Part shown: in pieces, positions 11,501 to 26,500 of the stretch | Numbering within the stretch: the first letter of the stretch is position 1 | Layout of the letters: each line of letters opens with the position of its first letter | Source of the DNA: Nautilus pompilius | Taxonomy: Eukaryota > Mollusca > Cephalopoda > Nautilida > Nautilidae | Reading direction: 5' to 3' | Length of the DNA: 64,000 bases | NCBI GenBank assembly: GCA_018389105.1 | Contig: JACATO010000653.1 | Coordinates: forward strand, 248,001-312,000 | Notes under the pieces: generated by a model | What the model saw: the letters and a program-made list of their open reading frames with translations, nothing else | Told to the model about the DNA's origin: nothing | Databases searched by the model: none | Program-made: the position numbers and the translations under genes

Positions 11501-14500
11501 ACAGTAATGTCTGATAATGCTACCATCACATGAAATCACTACACAGTAATGTCTGATAATGCTACCATCACATGAAATCACTACACAGTAATGTCTGACA
11601 ATGCTACCATCACATGAAATCACTACACAGTAATGTCTGACAATGTTACCATCACATGAAATCACTACACAGTAATGTCTGACAATGCTACCATCACATG
11701 AAATCACTACACAGTAATGTCTGACAATGCTACCATCACATGAAATCACTACACAGTAATGTCTGACAATGCTACCATCACATGAAATCACTACACAGTA
11801 ATGTCTGACAATGCTACCATCACATTAATCACTACACAGTAATGTCTGACAATGCTACCATCACATTAATCACTACACAGTAATGTCTGACAATGCTACC
11901 ATCACATGAAATCACTACACAGTAATGTCTGACAATGCTACCATCACATGAAATCACTACAAGTAATGTCTGACAATGCTACCATCACATTAATCACTAC
12001 ACAGTAATGTCTGACAATGCTACCATCACATGAAATCACTACACAGTAATGTCTGACAATGCTACCATCACATGAAGTCACTACACAGTAATGTCTGACA
12101 ATGCTACCATCACATGAAATCACTACACAGTAATGTCTGACAATGCTACCATCACATTAAATCATTACACAGTAATGTCTGACAATGCTACCATCACATG
12201 AAATCACTACACAGTAATGTCTGACAATGCTACCATCACATTAATCACTACACAGTAATGTCTGACAATGCTACCATCACATGAAATCACTACACAGTAA
12301 TGTCTGACAATGCTACCATCACATTAAATCACTACAAGTAATGTCTGACAATGCTACCATCACATGAAGTCACTACACAGTAATGTCTGACAATGCTACC
12401 ATCACATGAAATCACTACACAGTAATGTCTGACAATGCTACCATCACATTAAATCATTACACAGTAATGTCTGACAATGCTACCATCACATGAAATCACT
12501 ACACAGTAATGTCTGACAATGCTACCATCACATGAAATCACTACACAGTAATGTCTGACAATGCTACCATCACATGAAATCACTACACAGTAATGTCTGA
12601 CAATGCTACCATCACATGAAATCACTACACAGTAATGTCTGACAATGCTACCATCACATTAATCACTACACAGTAATGTCTGACAATGCTACCATCACAT
12701 GAAATCATTACACAGTAATGTCTGACAATGCTACCATCACATTAAATCATTACATAATATTGTTTGTTTTATTTGCTCTCTATGGACAGAGCCCTGATTT
12801 ATGATTTACACAGTGGTTCCAGTGTCAAGTCAAAAGCATATATCACAAACATTTAGTTCCAACAATGCAGTGATTCAGTTCCCTCATCTTGTCACTAAAT
12901 ACTCCAAATGCCTGCAGCCATTTGGTATCACAACTACTGTCATCAAGACCAGCAGAAGAACTAACTTTGTGCATATTTTCCTTGCATTTTGTTTTGAAGC
13001 GGTTAGTGCTGTAACCTTGCCCCACGTTAGACATTTTGCTTTACTGAGTCATGTGAATCACCACACCATGGATGCTCTCTGTCCTCAGACTTGCACAATT
13101 CTGCTATCAAGTGCACTTTTGTGAGAAAAACATTAAAAGGGTCTCTCCACTTGGCATTCCAAAAATGAGGAGAGTCCCAGGCCAGACCCAGTCACCCATC
13201 TGTAAACTATGTGAATTGGTCATAGACACAAATAAAATCAGGCCCATCACAGTTAAAGATTATCACCATCCAGGTGGTGTCGGGCCTTTGATTTCCCCCT
13301 GATGTAGCCAGGCACATTTAGAACTCACTTTTCCATTTCTTGAATGAGCCAGTGAGATTAGGGACCCAGGTGTCATGTATACAAACTACAGGTAACTCGG
13401 TAGGTGTTTGTGATAGCATAGTACTGACATCTTACAGATCTGTTAAAGAGGTACAAATGGATTATGTGCTGTACCCAAGAGCTCCTACAAAATAGCCTGC
13501 ACAAAGTAGCAGAAATAATTTATTTACTCCAAATTTCCAAGCTGATGTGAAATAAGACAATAAGGTAAAGCCAGGCAGAACTTCCCGCACACACATGGGT
13601 TAACAGGGCTGCTTTTGCATCAGTTTTAACACTAGACAGGCAGTGTATTTTGGTGACATACACTTACATTCAAAATTATGAGCACACCATATGGAAACAC
13701 CCGTCCCGCCTTCTCAACATCGTTTTTAATGAAAATACGTTTTTTTCAGCAAAAACCACGAAAAATCAGCTGAAACTAGAATAAAAATTGTGCTCAGCTC
13801 TGTGTAACTAAAATGAAAACCCACCAAGTTTATCCACCCATGAGTGCCCCCCTTCCTGTTGGGGTATTTAGATAGAAAGGGGCTGTTAATCAAATGGCTG
13901 TTCTGTTGCTTCAGTAAAATCAACAGGATCTTGTATTTCTCAGAACAGAAAAGCAAAACAAAACCCTGACAGCAGCCAGATACCAAATGCAGGCCAGGTT
14001 TTCGATGTAAACAGCACTACTCCCTGACGGACCTCCTGTGTGCTTCTGGATCATTTTCAACTCTAAAAGTTTCCCCAGCTGGATGCTGGATGCCCATGAA
14101 GATTTATTCTTTAGAATTCTGTTTCAAGATATTTGCAACACCCTTTGAAGTACCCTTATATCAATACTGGTTACTCCATTTGGGGGGGGGTGATATGTTA
14201 GTAGCATTCTGCTCTTCTAAATACAATACATCTAACATTCTGACTGAATGCTATAACATTTTGCAGTATTTAGCTGTAGGCGAGGGGAAGAGAAGCTGGC
14301 AACAAGCAAGTTTATTAATGAATATCATGGCTGCTATGCTTCATTATTGTAATTGTTATGTTGCAGGCAAAGAAAAATGGCGGAACAAGTGTGTCCTTCT
14401 GGATTGTACCACGTGGAGTGGGTCACATAAAAATAAAAGTGGCAGCTAAAACCAATGATATCGCTGATATCATAGAAAAGGATTTACTGGTTAAGGTAAA

Positions 14501-17500
14501 ACTGTTATTAAAAGTAATAAAAATTATTATTCTATAAATTGGTTGAAATCCATTGAAATCGATGTCAAATGCAAAATCAGGGAGCTGATTCGCATCATTT
14601 AACTGTTGGAAATCTGAATCTTTTTGTTGTCCAAAATCATACCAATCTCTTTTCTCAGTTCCCACAGTCTTTCTAAATTGAGCCATCTTGCATCTGTGTG
14701 ATACAGAACATCCAAGTGTTCAGATTAAACTTCCTCAAGCAGGATTACAAATTGTCTGTGGTTTAATCCTCCTGCTCAAATGAAGTTGACTACTTCTGTA
14801 ACTGTGTCCACAACATCGCTTAGATTTAAAACATTCTCATTGAGAACCTCTTGGTGGATGATGCAGTATAGGAAAACAATATTCTGATTGGCATTTGTTT
14901 CTTTGACTTGGTCTTGAATTCTTTTCAGCAATCCAACATTTTTATCTGTCAGATTTGGACTTCCATCGGTGGTCACACTCACCAATTTTTCCTCACTCCA
15001 CTCCTTTACTGCCTCTGATAAATCTTTCCCAGCTGTCGTATCTTTTCAATGATTGCATTGATGCCAGTTCTTTGGTGAGCCCAAACATTTTGAGCATACC
15101 TTGAATAAAAATGATAAACTGGGCTGTGTTTTTGACATCACAACTCTCATCAAGTGCCAGTGAAAAATATTCAGAATTACTTACCTTATTTCTTAACTGC
15201 AGATGTGGGTTCTCAGTGATATCATGGGTCTCATGAAACTGGTTCTTCTTGTCTGGACTTAAATAGAGGCAGAGCCAACCGCATTCCTTGATAAATTCAC
15301 CTTCAGAAAACGGCTTGCTGTTCTTGGCAATTTTTTGTGCAATCATGTAATCACTCTTGTGATGTCATCCTTGGATGCACATTGCTTTGTGAAAATACTT
15401 TCCTGTTTCTGCAAATTAACAACTATCTCATCAGCCTTCTTTCTTTGTCTGAAAAGTTCTTATATTTCTCTACATGTTTACTGTCAGAAAGGCAACACAA
15501 ATTATACTTTTTTTGAGCACTGCTAAACTTTCTCTGCATATTAAGTACACCGGTTTTCCACCCACTTTAGTTAAAAAGTATTTAGAGGTCCATTCTTTGC
15601 CGAATACTTGGCACTGAGTGTTCACTTTCCTATTCTTTGATATATTTATTGTTGAATTAACACTCAAGGGTTGTAGGTGATATAAATATAAAATTAGCAA
15701 ACTGGCACACACAAAAAACAATATATGGAAAAATTAAAGTAAGGCCCTGCTCAGTGGGAAGCACAAAAGAAAATGTTCTTCTGATTAAAATTATCCATCT
15801 GGTGGAGAAAAACACATGACACACCAACTGAGGTCATCCCAGATAAAGATTTAGTCAAGTGTGACCTGATATTTGGATTAGTCTTCCACACTGACCTAAG
15901 GTTTGGTTTGTGTCAAAGGTCTTGCTGCTATGACTGCCCAACTCCCACTTCTGATTAGGACACAATTAAAATGAATTATTTCTGAAATTGGAAAAACTAA
16001 ATTTTCCAAAATTATTAGACACAGGGGCAGGCCAGATACATCCCTGTGAGCTGCATTTTTTTCACCCCAGCTCTAGGTCACACTCTCAAGGCACAACACT
16101 GCTCCATATTGCATACAATACTATATATATATATTCAGTGAACCAGAGCCTCTGCCTCTTTTTCTAGCACCTCCAATCTCAGGTGTTAATACTTAATTTT
16201 CCCCCTAAATCTTTTACCAGTCTTCTTCCTATGCAGTTTTCCTTGATCTTGATCCAGATGTTCACCATCATTATGATCCTGCATCCTTATAACATAGTGG
16301 TCGTCGAAAGGTTTTGGGAAGACGGCCATTTTACAATCTCTCTCAGATGCTGCAGCTCAGTCACTGATCGATGATGGTGGTGGGTTGGGACAGTTTCTCT
16401 TCCTTGTTCTCATTGGCCATAGATCATGTAGACTCCTTGATGTTACTGATGCACATGTGCATGTTATACTATTACATCAGGTGATAGCGGCACCACTGCT
16501 GTTTTTTCCATAGGCTGAAGGTGTCACAGAACAAGTCAACAAGCCAATCCTTATAACCTTGTCACCTGGCATCACCAAGATGGTCCAGAAAGTACAGGTG
16601 ATTTTCCCTGCACACACAATACCTGATTCCCAGCACATTGAAGTGAGTGTCATAGGTAAGAGCTGCTTTTGTTGTGTCCGACTGGATCATCCAGTTTTGT
16701 TGGAAATTAAGAATAATTTCCAAAGGAAAAATCCAGAAAACGTTTTTTTTTTTTAAATGTTAGAAGAGAACAAGTTTTCTAACTAACAAAATTTATCAAA
16801 AAGTGGCAGGTAGGGTTCATTCAAAGCAGAGAAGATACACAAAAGAGAAGTTTAAATCTAAATAAAGTTTGAATTATAACGACCAGCTATAAATGTAAAC
16901 TGAACGAGTGGAAGTATGATTAGTTTAATCTTGAATTTAAGACAGGGAGCTGTACAAGTTTGTTTTTCAAATCGATATCCATCATATTGTTACTATTTCC
17001 ACATGTAAAGTTAACAATTTTATCATACAAACTGTTAGGTTGTTACAAAAATTTTGACGGTTTTTTTAACTGTAACAATGAGACTTCATATTGTTGCTGA
17101 ACACAAAGTTTATTAATCAAAGTAAGTTTCATTACAATCAATACACTTCTGTCAACGAGTTACAAGTGCATTTATACCTTTTTTTGAAAAAAATCTGGAT
17201 TTCTGGAGTTGATAAACTGTTGGAAGGCAGTTTCAATTGCTGCTTGGTTGGAGATGGTTTTCATATGGAAGAAGCTGTCATGGTGTTTGAAAAGGTGATA
17301 GTCTGTGGGAGAAAGGTCTGGTGACTAGGCTGGGTGAGGGAGAACTTCGTACCCTAATGTGTTCAGTTTCTGAAGAGTCACTTTTGCAACCTAAGAATGA
17401 GCATTGTCGTGGAGCAGGAATGGACCTCTTTGATTCACCAATGCCAGCTGTCATTTGGGGAGTTTCTGATGAATAATAATTAATTCATGACAGTGCCTTT

Positions 17501-20500
17501 CAGCTGTGATGGTTTCACCAGGTTGCAAGAAGTTATAGTGGATGACACCAGTTTCAGTCCACCAGACAGTGACCATGACCTTCTTTGAGTGGAGGCTGGG
17601 TTTTGGAATGTGGTTAGGTGCCTTGTCTCTGTTGAGCCACTGTGCTGATCATTTGCGATTGTTGTAAAGGATCCATTTTCCATCACACACAATTATTCGG
17701 TCAAGAAATGGGTTGTTTTGTTTCTTATGACAAGTGAAGAGCAGATCTCCGATCGATGATTTTGCTGTTGTTAATTCAACTCGTGAGGCACCCACTTGTC
17801 AAGCTTTTTCACCTGGCTGATTGTGTCAAGATGTCAGAAAACAGTTTCAGTGCTTACCTCGAGCTCTCCAGCAATTTCTCGCTCTGTTTTTCTTGGATCG
17901 GCTTCAACTGAGGCTTTCAGATGATTGTCATCATCACAGCTGGAAGGACGTCCACTATGTTCCTTATTCTTGAGGCTCACATCTCATGATTGAAACTTTG
18001 CAAACCATCGTTGTACTGTGCGCTCATTTGCTGTGTCCTCGCACCTTGCCTGCTTAATGCCACGAGTTGCCTCGCTCGCTTTGTGGCCTGGTTTGAACTT
18101 GTGAAGCAAAATGGCACAAAAATCCTTCCTATCCAAGCTTCACTCAGAAACCTGAAAGAAATGTCTGTTCTATGGATTTTATAAAGGTAGGTTTTGTATA
18201 ATGTGTGCCAAAGCACACGCTACAAAACGATTTGTAACTTATCTACATACACCTTCACAAGAATGCAAAAAGTGAACCCCAAATTAACATAATATAAAAC
18301 TGACAAAACGTTTGTAACCACCTGATACCTGATGACTCTATAATAGATTGGCTGTACACACAACTCTCTAACCATGCTGTTTATAGTCACAAATGTGCAC
18401 AGTATAGTAAAAAAAATAATTTTAGATGAAATTAGGAGCATTCACTCAATTTCCTGCTATTGTATTAAAGAGCTAAATACCCTGTCTTTACCTAAAACCT
18501 GGCATTTTTTAACATTTTTAGTTAAGCCAATCTTTGTAACTACTTTTTGTATCCATGAACTTAAATGGCTCATCAGGTGCTGATGTTTATCACTAGGTGT
18601 GTCCAAAAGTGCTGCTGTTCTGGATTTTATTGTTCTTATTCTTAAGAAGTTACTGATATAAGGATGTAATTATTACATTTGTGGTAAAGAATTCTTTCTC
18701 AATTAAATAATAATAAAAAAATAACTTAAAATACTGTACTTTTACTGATCAAGTTTTACTGTGTACAAGTGATAATTCTATGCAGTCTGGCAATGTGACT
18801 GGCTCATCTTAAGGTGGGAGACATGGCCAGCATCCTGGATTGTAATTACCTAGGACCTTCTTACTCTACAAATTGTGTTGGTCCCTTCAGCCCCTGTTTA
18901 GTTCCTAAGTTTTTGATACTATACAATTCTGGTGTAAGCTTGAATTATGTAAATCTGTGACTAAAGAGAACTGTTTGTTAAAACCTACTTTTGCATTCCA
19001 TTTATTCAGCTTTCAGACTTGTGAATCCACGGGCACATTTTGACATATTTTATTACTGATCACCTGTTCTTTTATTCTGGGAGTTATTTGTAGGCTCGCA
19101 GCAGTCTGGGATTGTGGATTCTTTATGTCATGACAATAATTGGTTTGGAATCCAAATTCCACTTTGGTGCAACTCTATGAATCACACTCTGTGCCTGATT
19201 AATCTAATCTCTCTGTGGGCACTAAATCATTTTTACCTAATTGCTGTGACTTTTTTAACTTTCATCTAGTACTCCATTTTGGATATAAATGCATACATTT
19301 ATAATATTTCCACAAGCCCATATATATATATATATATGTTAAAACAGGTGTGTGTATACTTTCATTAGAATTTCACAATTAACATATTTTATCATGGTTA
19401 TTTTACCTTAGTATTTATGGTGTATTCTAGAATTCATTTACTGCAGAAGTCAGCTGCCTACTTCTTTTTTCATTATACATGTAACCGATGCCAAGTTTGC
19501 CAGAATTTCAGGCTTCTGTATATTTTGGCCTATACCAGCACAATACACCCCCCAGTTTTATACATTTTAGTAATATTATCAATTTATATTTGTATTAAGC
19601 TAGGGAAAGTCACACATTTTTTTCCCTTAGGTAGTTAATTTAGATATTTCAACAGGAAGCCAAATAGTTAGAGTTGAAGAGTGTGAAAATATTAGTATTA
19701 TCTTTGAAACAGTCTCCTGCCAGAGAGAGAGAGAGAGAGAGATGGGGAGGGAGAGAGAGAGAGAGATGGGGAGGAGAGAGAGAGGAGAGAGAGCGAGAGA
19801 GATGGGGAGGGAGAGAGAGAGGGAGAGAGAGAGAGGGAGAGAGAGAGAGAGAGAGAGATGGGGAGGGAGAGAGAGAGGGAGAGAGAGAGAGGATTAAAAA
19901 AAATAAAAAAGAGATAGCAAGAAGGAAAAGAAAATGACAACAAGAGCTGGAACTTCTGGCTATGAAATTGTGTTTTGCAAATAATTTTTTCACAATGACA
20001 CTGTTATGTTCTATAGTTAATATAAGTGGCAGATGAATGCTGTACTCTATAAGTTTAGTCTCATAAGTTACAGCTAATAGCAAAAATTTTGTATACAAGT
20101 TTTTTCTTTTTGTAACCAGTAAAAAATGTAAATTTCACACTAAATTATCAATTTTTAAAAAAAAAAATGATGCTTTTATTACGTCTGACTGCAGGTGATA
20201 TAATGGGCTCAGCAATTCAAGGTACAGAGAAGTTTGTGGCGATGCCAATTGGCTGTGGTGAGCAAAACATGATCAGATTTGCTCCCAACATCTATGTCTA
20301 CAGTTACCTGAAAGCAAATGATCAGCTCACCTTGGAAATGAAAAACAAAATTATTACCTATTCTCAACTAGGTGAGTTAGAGAGCTTGTCTAGTAAAAAA
20401 ATGTATTATTTCTTAAAACCTTATCCATGGTGTACACTTGTGTATTTACTGTGACGTATCTTTGATTTTGCTCTAACAGGATACCAAAGACAACTGACAT

Positions 20501-23500
20501 ACAAACATTTAAATGATGGATTCAGTGCATTTGGGATGAGGGACAGTTATGCAAGCACTTGGTAAGTCAAAAGACCACAAATGCGTGGAACATGAACAAA
20601 ATCCACTTGTTCTCAAATGAACTTAAAAAAAATTTGATTTCTTCGATATCATATTTCAACAAACTTCCCTTTCGCTGAGTTAATTCTTTGTGATTAAACT
20701 ACATCTATAAATGTCATGTAATACTGCAATAAGAATTTAAAAAGAAAAACCCAGATATTTCTCTTTCTCCAAGAAATCTGCTCCAGTTATGAGCTTTGTT
20801 TTCCCACTCAGAAATTCACCTTCCTATTTTTGTCATAAACCAGCCAGGAAAACCAGTACCCTACTTGGATTGAAAAAGATATATTTGATGTGTTCACTTG
20901 TACAATGAACCTCAGCTTCTCTGTGAGATTTAGAACGATGATTTGAAAGTCAGTTATTCTCTTTATGTTTGTAAAATAACTGAGCTAACAATAAACACAG
21001 ACAATGGTGAGATCTGATCACATTTAGAAAATAAAACATATATTTGAAAATTTAACTGATTCTCCAAAAAATTAAATTGAAATTTACAGCTTCATTTTTA
21101 ATGAACAAGCAAGATAAATATGGCATATTGCTTTTTAGAAAAACAAACAAAATAGAGCCAAATTTGAATGAAAATCTGGTTTAAATGGAAAGAATTCTAC
21201 AAGATACCAGTTTAATGACTTATATGGAAAAAAAAAACATTAACATAGGGCACACACTGTAGACGCCTTGGTAATATAATTTTCTTTTTTTGTTTGCTTA
21301 AATAAGAAAATAATAAATTATATTTTTTATTTTATAATCTAAAACAAAAAAAATAAACTAAATCAAATATTGTTTCATTTATTTTCTAAAATTTTTCATA
21401 AATCACATTTATTCCTAGATGTAACTGTGCAGGCCATTACCAATCAACAGATGTTCGTAGACCAATGACCAAATAACAATCATCTTCACACCTCGGATTA
21501 TTCTCATACACATACAGAGATTATCTACTCCAAAGCTGGCCAGCATCATAATCACTTTCATGTAACATTTAATCCTTTGACAGTTGCTGACATATCTATG
21601 CCATATTTTCCATGGTACAATCTGTACCAGTGTATGGCCTTCACAACACCAACCTTCCAGTTCCAAACTGATACTGCAAGATGTAGTTATTCCATGGGCC
21701 TAAAATGCTAGATTTGTATTTTAAAAAAATCAAATATTCTGGGGAAACAATGCCACAGCAGGATGTGTGCCTGCAACTTGCACTGATGGAGCAGGAAATT
21801 GGGGTTGCAAGATTTGTCACTGTGCTAACAAACCTGTCAACCTCCCACTGTGCAGAACCAAGACAGCTCAGACAACAAACTCTGTTGAATAAATGCTTTT
21901 GTTTGCAATCTGAATGAATTTAATTTCATATTCATGATTTTATAAGTTCAAGTGCATACTAATGTCACTATAACTAATATAAATTACAGGTACATGTAAT
22001 TTCCTCCTTTTGGGTTGAATAACAGGACTTTTTCAATTTTTAAAACTGAACATATCAAAGATTTAACACAGTTAAGGTGCATGACTCAGTCCCTGTGACC
22101 AACACATTTTGTAAATCAGTTTCTTCTTTTTATTCCTTAGACAGATTAAGCAAGAATTCCATATCGTTGTAGAAAAATTAAGGCATAAAGCGTAAGTTCA
22201 AAAACCAACTTCTTTCAGTGAATGGTGTGAATCATCCTGCAAGGTGGCTTGCTTAGCATCCTTGAGAACCATGCCATTTATTACCATATTGAAGCAGTCT
22301 CCAGGCAAGTTGACTTTAGTGGACAAGAGAGCAACCAGAATGTCATTGGCCATAATGTCTCCCTTGGTGTGGATTTTCTTCACCATGCTGAAGACATGTC
22401 CACTGTCTGTATGCAGAACTCATTTTTGGGAGTGTAGAAGAAGTGGAAAACGTTTATCACCTGTAACATTGGTCAGATCAATACTTGTCCTCTCACTTAC
22501 TTTTGGCATGTTAAAGAATTCTTCACAATGTGTTGGCAGCCAATCCTGGCATCCAGTCAAGGTTGAGCCACAATGCAAACAAAGCCCTCTGATGCTGAGT
22601 CTCTCTTTGTCTCCTCAAAAAAGTAACCAAAGGTTCTTCGGAACTGTGTTGCCAAATGAAAATTTAGCAAGCATCTTGTCCATCAAAGCACAATAGAAAT
22701 GTCTGACATACTTGACGAAGTTGCTAAGGGAAAATGTATCCTTCTCTTCATCAATCAACGTTCAGGCATCCATACTAACAGCAAGCAGATGGTCTGGAAG
22801 CTGGTGCTGCTGCTTGATAACCTGGACTTGAACAAACTTTCCCAAGAACTTCTCATCTCTGAGTAGTTGTGAATGATTTTAAATGCCACTGTTTAAACAT
22901 TGGTACAAATCACACCTTGAAGAAAAATAGTCTAAACATTGTCTTATACCTGTACAATTCATAAACATTTTTACTCATACAATACTCTGCCTTAACTCAC
23001 TGCCTATATGTGGGTCATCAATTGACTGCTACATTTTTTAGATCACTGAAGTTTCCTTCAAGTGTGGATGACCAACTACACATAGCTACCTTTGCTGTGT
23101 CAAGACATAGGGGGAAAAAAAAAAAATCATTTTCTGGCTATAAAAACCTGAAATATTACATCCAATTTAATAGCACCAACACTACAGTCAACCATTGATG
23201 TTCTGTAAAATGTTTCTTATCACTTATTTTTGTTTTGAAAGTGGTGCAACTAAATACAGGCCCCACCAGCCACTAACTAACATCAGAAATGGGAAGTGTC
23301 AGAAGTATGCAGACACTTCTTCCAGGCAGTTCAGCAGACATACAGCTTCGTTAATAGTGTTTTAATTTGTTTGGTTAGTGCCAACCTTCAGCCAGCCACT
23401 GAAAGAGGAGGTGGGCAGGAGAGAAAGGTTTTGTTTGAAGTCTCAGAAATACTGTCACACTAAAGTAGTAGTGAGATGATAATAGCTTTACTTTTAGAAA

Positions 23501-26500
23501 CATTAGAAGCTGGAGTCTTTATTGGAAAAAGGACACTGAGTTCTGCAGAGATTTACTAGAATGCTTCCAGAACTTAAGTATTTGGAATTTGCTGCCAAAT
23601 GATTAGACATTAATCTACCAAGTTTGAATTTTAGGCATCTAAGGGAAGATCTAATAGAGGTTTCAAGCTTATGAAGGAGGAGCAGATTTTTCAGCCATCT
23701 ACAGCTGCTAATCATAATTATAGATCAGCTGAAATTATGGCACATTTAGTCGTCAAAAAATATTTTTTAAAAATTATTGATTTGTTAATGATTTGAATAA
23801 ATGGCTGCATGCGTAGTTAATTAATAGTGATGATGTTAATCATTTTAAGAATTACATTGATGATGATCATTATTCATCTAAGGATGGTGCTTACATCACA
23901 CTGCCCCCTGTTAGCTGACAGACGAACTACTACTGTTTGTGATTTGATTTTAATGATTTAATGTACTGATCACCAATTATCAGATGCATAGAATAATTAA
24001 TTAAATATATCCAGCTCACTAATTTAGAGAGTACATTATTATTGTGGAGCTCTTTTTGAACAAGAGTTAGAGAAATGCCACCAGAAGCCAGATGGACGCC
24101 AATAAGCTCAGCAACAGCACAAAAACATGTGCACGGTCTTTATGATGAGGAGTCGTGGTGCTGCCCCTTACGTTCTTAAAAATAATAATGAAGATTTAAA
24201 TTTACTTAATTTCCCTTGAAATTAATAACATAGATAAGTTATTAAAGAATTCTAAGTTATTGAATAAATTAACTATTTATTTACAGAGTAATTGGATGAC
24301 AATAATTACTGCAGCAGTCTATAGTTTGAGGTTGGTGACAGTATCCTCGTGATCAGTTGTCTTCAAAGCCACAGTTAAAAAAAAGGAAAAAAATCTGATT
24401 AAAGACAGAGAAATAATGAGTTCTAATTTGCCAGTTTCTAGGTAATGGAGACGTAGAATTTATTTGGTTACAAAAGTACATCATGCATGCAAAAAAGATG
24501 AAAAAAGTAATCACTTAATATTAATTTTTATAGTTTTTGATATAAAAAACAAAAAAAAATACTGTACAAATTCTTTTTATGACTAATTTTTATCAGGTTG
24601 ACTGCCTTCGTGATGAAATGTTTTGCTCAAGCCAGTAGGACTATACCTGATGTCCAAATTAACAGCTTAATAATGAAGAGGTCACTGGAATTTATTGTGT
24701 CCAAAAGTTCTCGCACAGGTGATTTTATCGAAAGTGGACAGGTCATTCATCAAGAAATGCAGGTATTTGTTTAAAAGTTTTCTGATAACTTCATTTAATA
24801 ATAAATTTTAATTGATATAATGGAGCATGTGAAGCAGGAAGAGTGGATGCAATTGTCACTTCCCCACCAGCTCTAAAGACATGCTATGTTGGAAGACATC
24901 ATTGCTTCAACTGCAGAGGTTATCTTAAGCCAGCTGGAAGCAAAGGGGGTATGCCTTTCAATCTTTATTTATTCTCTCAAGAGATAATGAACAATGACCA
25001 AAATGTGCTGCCTTTTTACTTCATGCTGGTGGACTTAAATTTCAGGGATTAAGCTGCACATTGGTACCTGAGGAGATGATAAAAACCTTCTGAAAATGCA
25101 TGACTGTGTTGGATAATTATGTTTATGCCTTTGAGTTACATTTGTTTCATCAACTTGAACAACCACCAAGTAAATCAAATTGCCATTTTGTGTCATCTTA
25201 GACAGAAAGCCACCATGTAATTTTATTTGTGTTGATGAGACAATTTGAGATAAAAAACTCATTTGTAAGTGCTGCAGTCCACTCTTGCATTCAAATTTCT
25301 CTATAAAATTGGTCATGCTACTCGACATGAGTGATATCCTGTAAACCCTTCAGAGGATGTTGTTCATATGCATTTCAGGTCCCTCCAAGGGAAATCCTCA
25401 AAAGAAAGGAATGGACAAAAGTGTATCTCAAGTTTTTAAAAGTTGCAAAGATTACTGTAAAGTTCTGTGTGTTATATGTGGTTTTTTAAAGAAAATTTAC
25501 CCTTTGAAAATTGGGTGCTTATTATACAAGGTATCAGACATTGCACTTTCCCCCCAGACCGCTGGGGCCATCAACAGTGACAGATGAGCGAGCGATAATA
25601 TATATGCATACATTAGAAAACCTCATGTGGCAATTTGACTGAACATTGCGTCTTGTGTGTTTTGGGGGATATGAGTATTGAATGTCACTGGGTTGAGTAT
25701 AATTGATACTGGCAATGAAATGGGGAGAAACAAAACAGAGAGTCCATACTGAAACTATGTGTAAAATTTAACTACAAAAAACAAAAATGCAAGTAATATT
25801 TTTTTGGATAATTGGCATGCATTGATATGATGTACATTTAGATTAAAACCCATCAAACTCATCCCTGCTGTCTTCTTCACTCCACTGCATGAACTGTTCA
25901 TCTGTCATGGTAGCAGTTGTGTCATAGTAGATATCATTATTGTCGCCCCTGTTTTCTACAACCTTGTCATCCCTCGTCTCAGACCACAGGATGTCATCTT
26001 CAGTTCTGCCCATGGCAATGGACAGGCAGCACCCAAGGAAGCCAATTTTGATGATCTTATGGTCAACTTCTTCCCAGTTATTTCTGATCCAGATGGCAGT
26101 AGTGGGCATGTCAGGTTGGCACATGCAACCAATGGGAGTGAAGGTGTGTTCGCCCTCCATCATCCATGTATTCCATCTCAGATGGACCCCACACCTGACT
26201 GGGCAGCTACAAGCTACATCCATGACCAGCAGCATGGATGTCATACCCCCAGGGATGATGGCGAGGTCTGTGAAAGTCTTCGCAGATTTCAAACACTGGC
26301 ATCTGAAGGTGTCCAGTGACAGGAGCTTGTGGAGCAGCATGTCCAGTCTGCCCCACATGGTGTCCACCCAGTCTAGCATGCAGGCTTCATCCATCCACCC
26401 CTTGGCATGGACCCGGATGTGGACACCATTGGGGAACTGATCCTTTGGCATGATCTTCCTCTTGAAGATGATGTATGGCAGGAGTTCACTTCTGTCAGCT

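Noticed and set aside
11228-11791. 187-codon ORF of 14-residue repeats on the - strand
   Set aside because: It is the 42-bp minisatellite read in a frame without stops; no signal, start context or homology supports a gene.
11251-12755. CRISPR-like regular repeat array
   Set aside because: Units are directly head-to-tail without unique spacers, and the host is eukaryotic.
12801-13124. 107-codon + strand ORF
   Set aside because: No recognisable domain, no splice or promoter context; overlaps - strand ORFs of equal quality.
19649-20098. Long ORFs rich in Ser/Leu or Arg/Glu on both strands
   Set aside because: Produced by the GA microsatellite; three overlapping frames are open for the same reason.
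22244-22696. 150-codon + strand ORF
   Set aside because: Antisense to the hAT relic on the - strand; no domain in the + reading.
25035-25328. 97-codon - strand ORF, faintly like a hAT segment
   Set aside because: The resemblance is limited to a few residues, with no flanking hAT blocks; not strong enough to call.
25940-26440. 166-codon + strand ORF
   Set aside because: It is antisense to the pogo DDE relic, whose - strand frame has clear family motifs.
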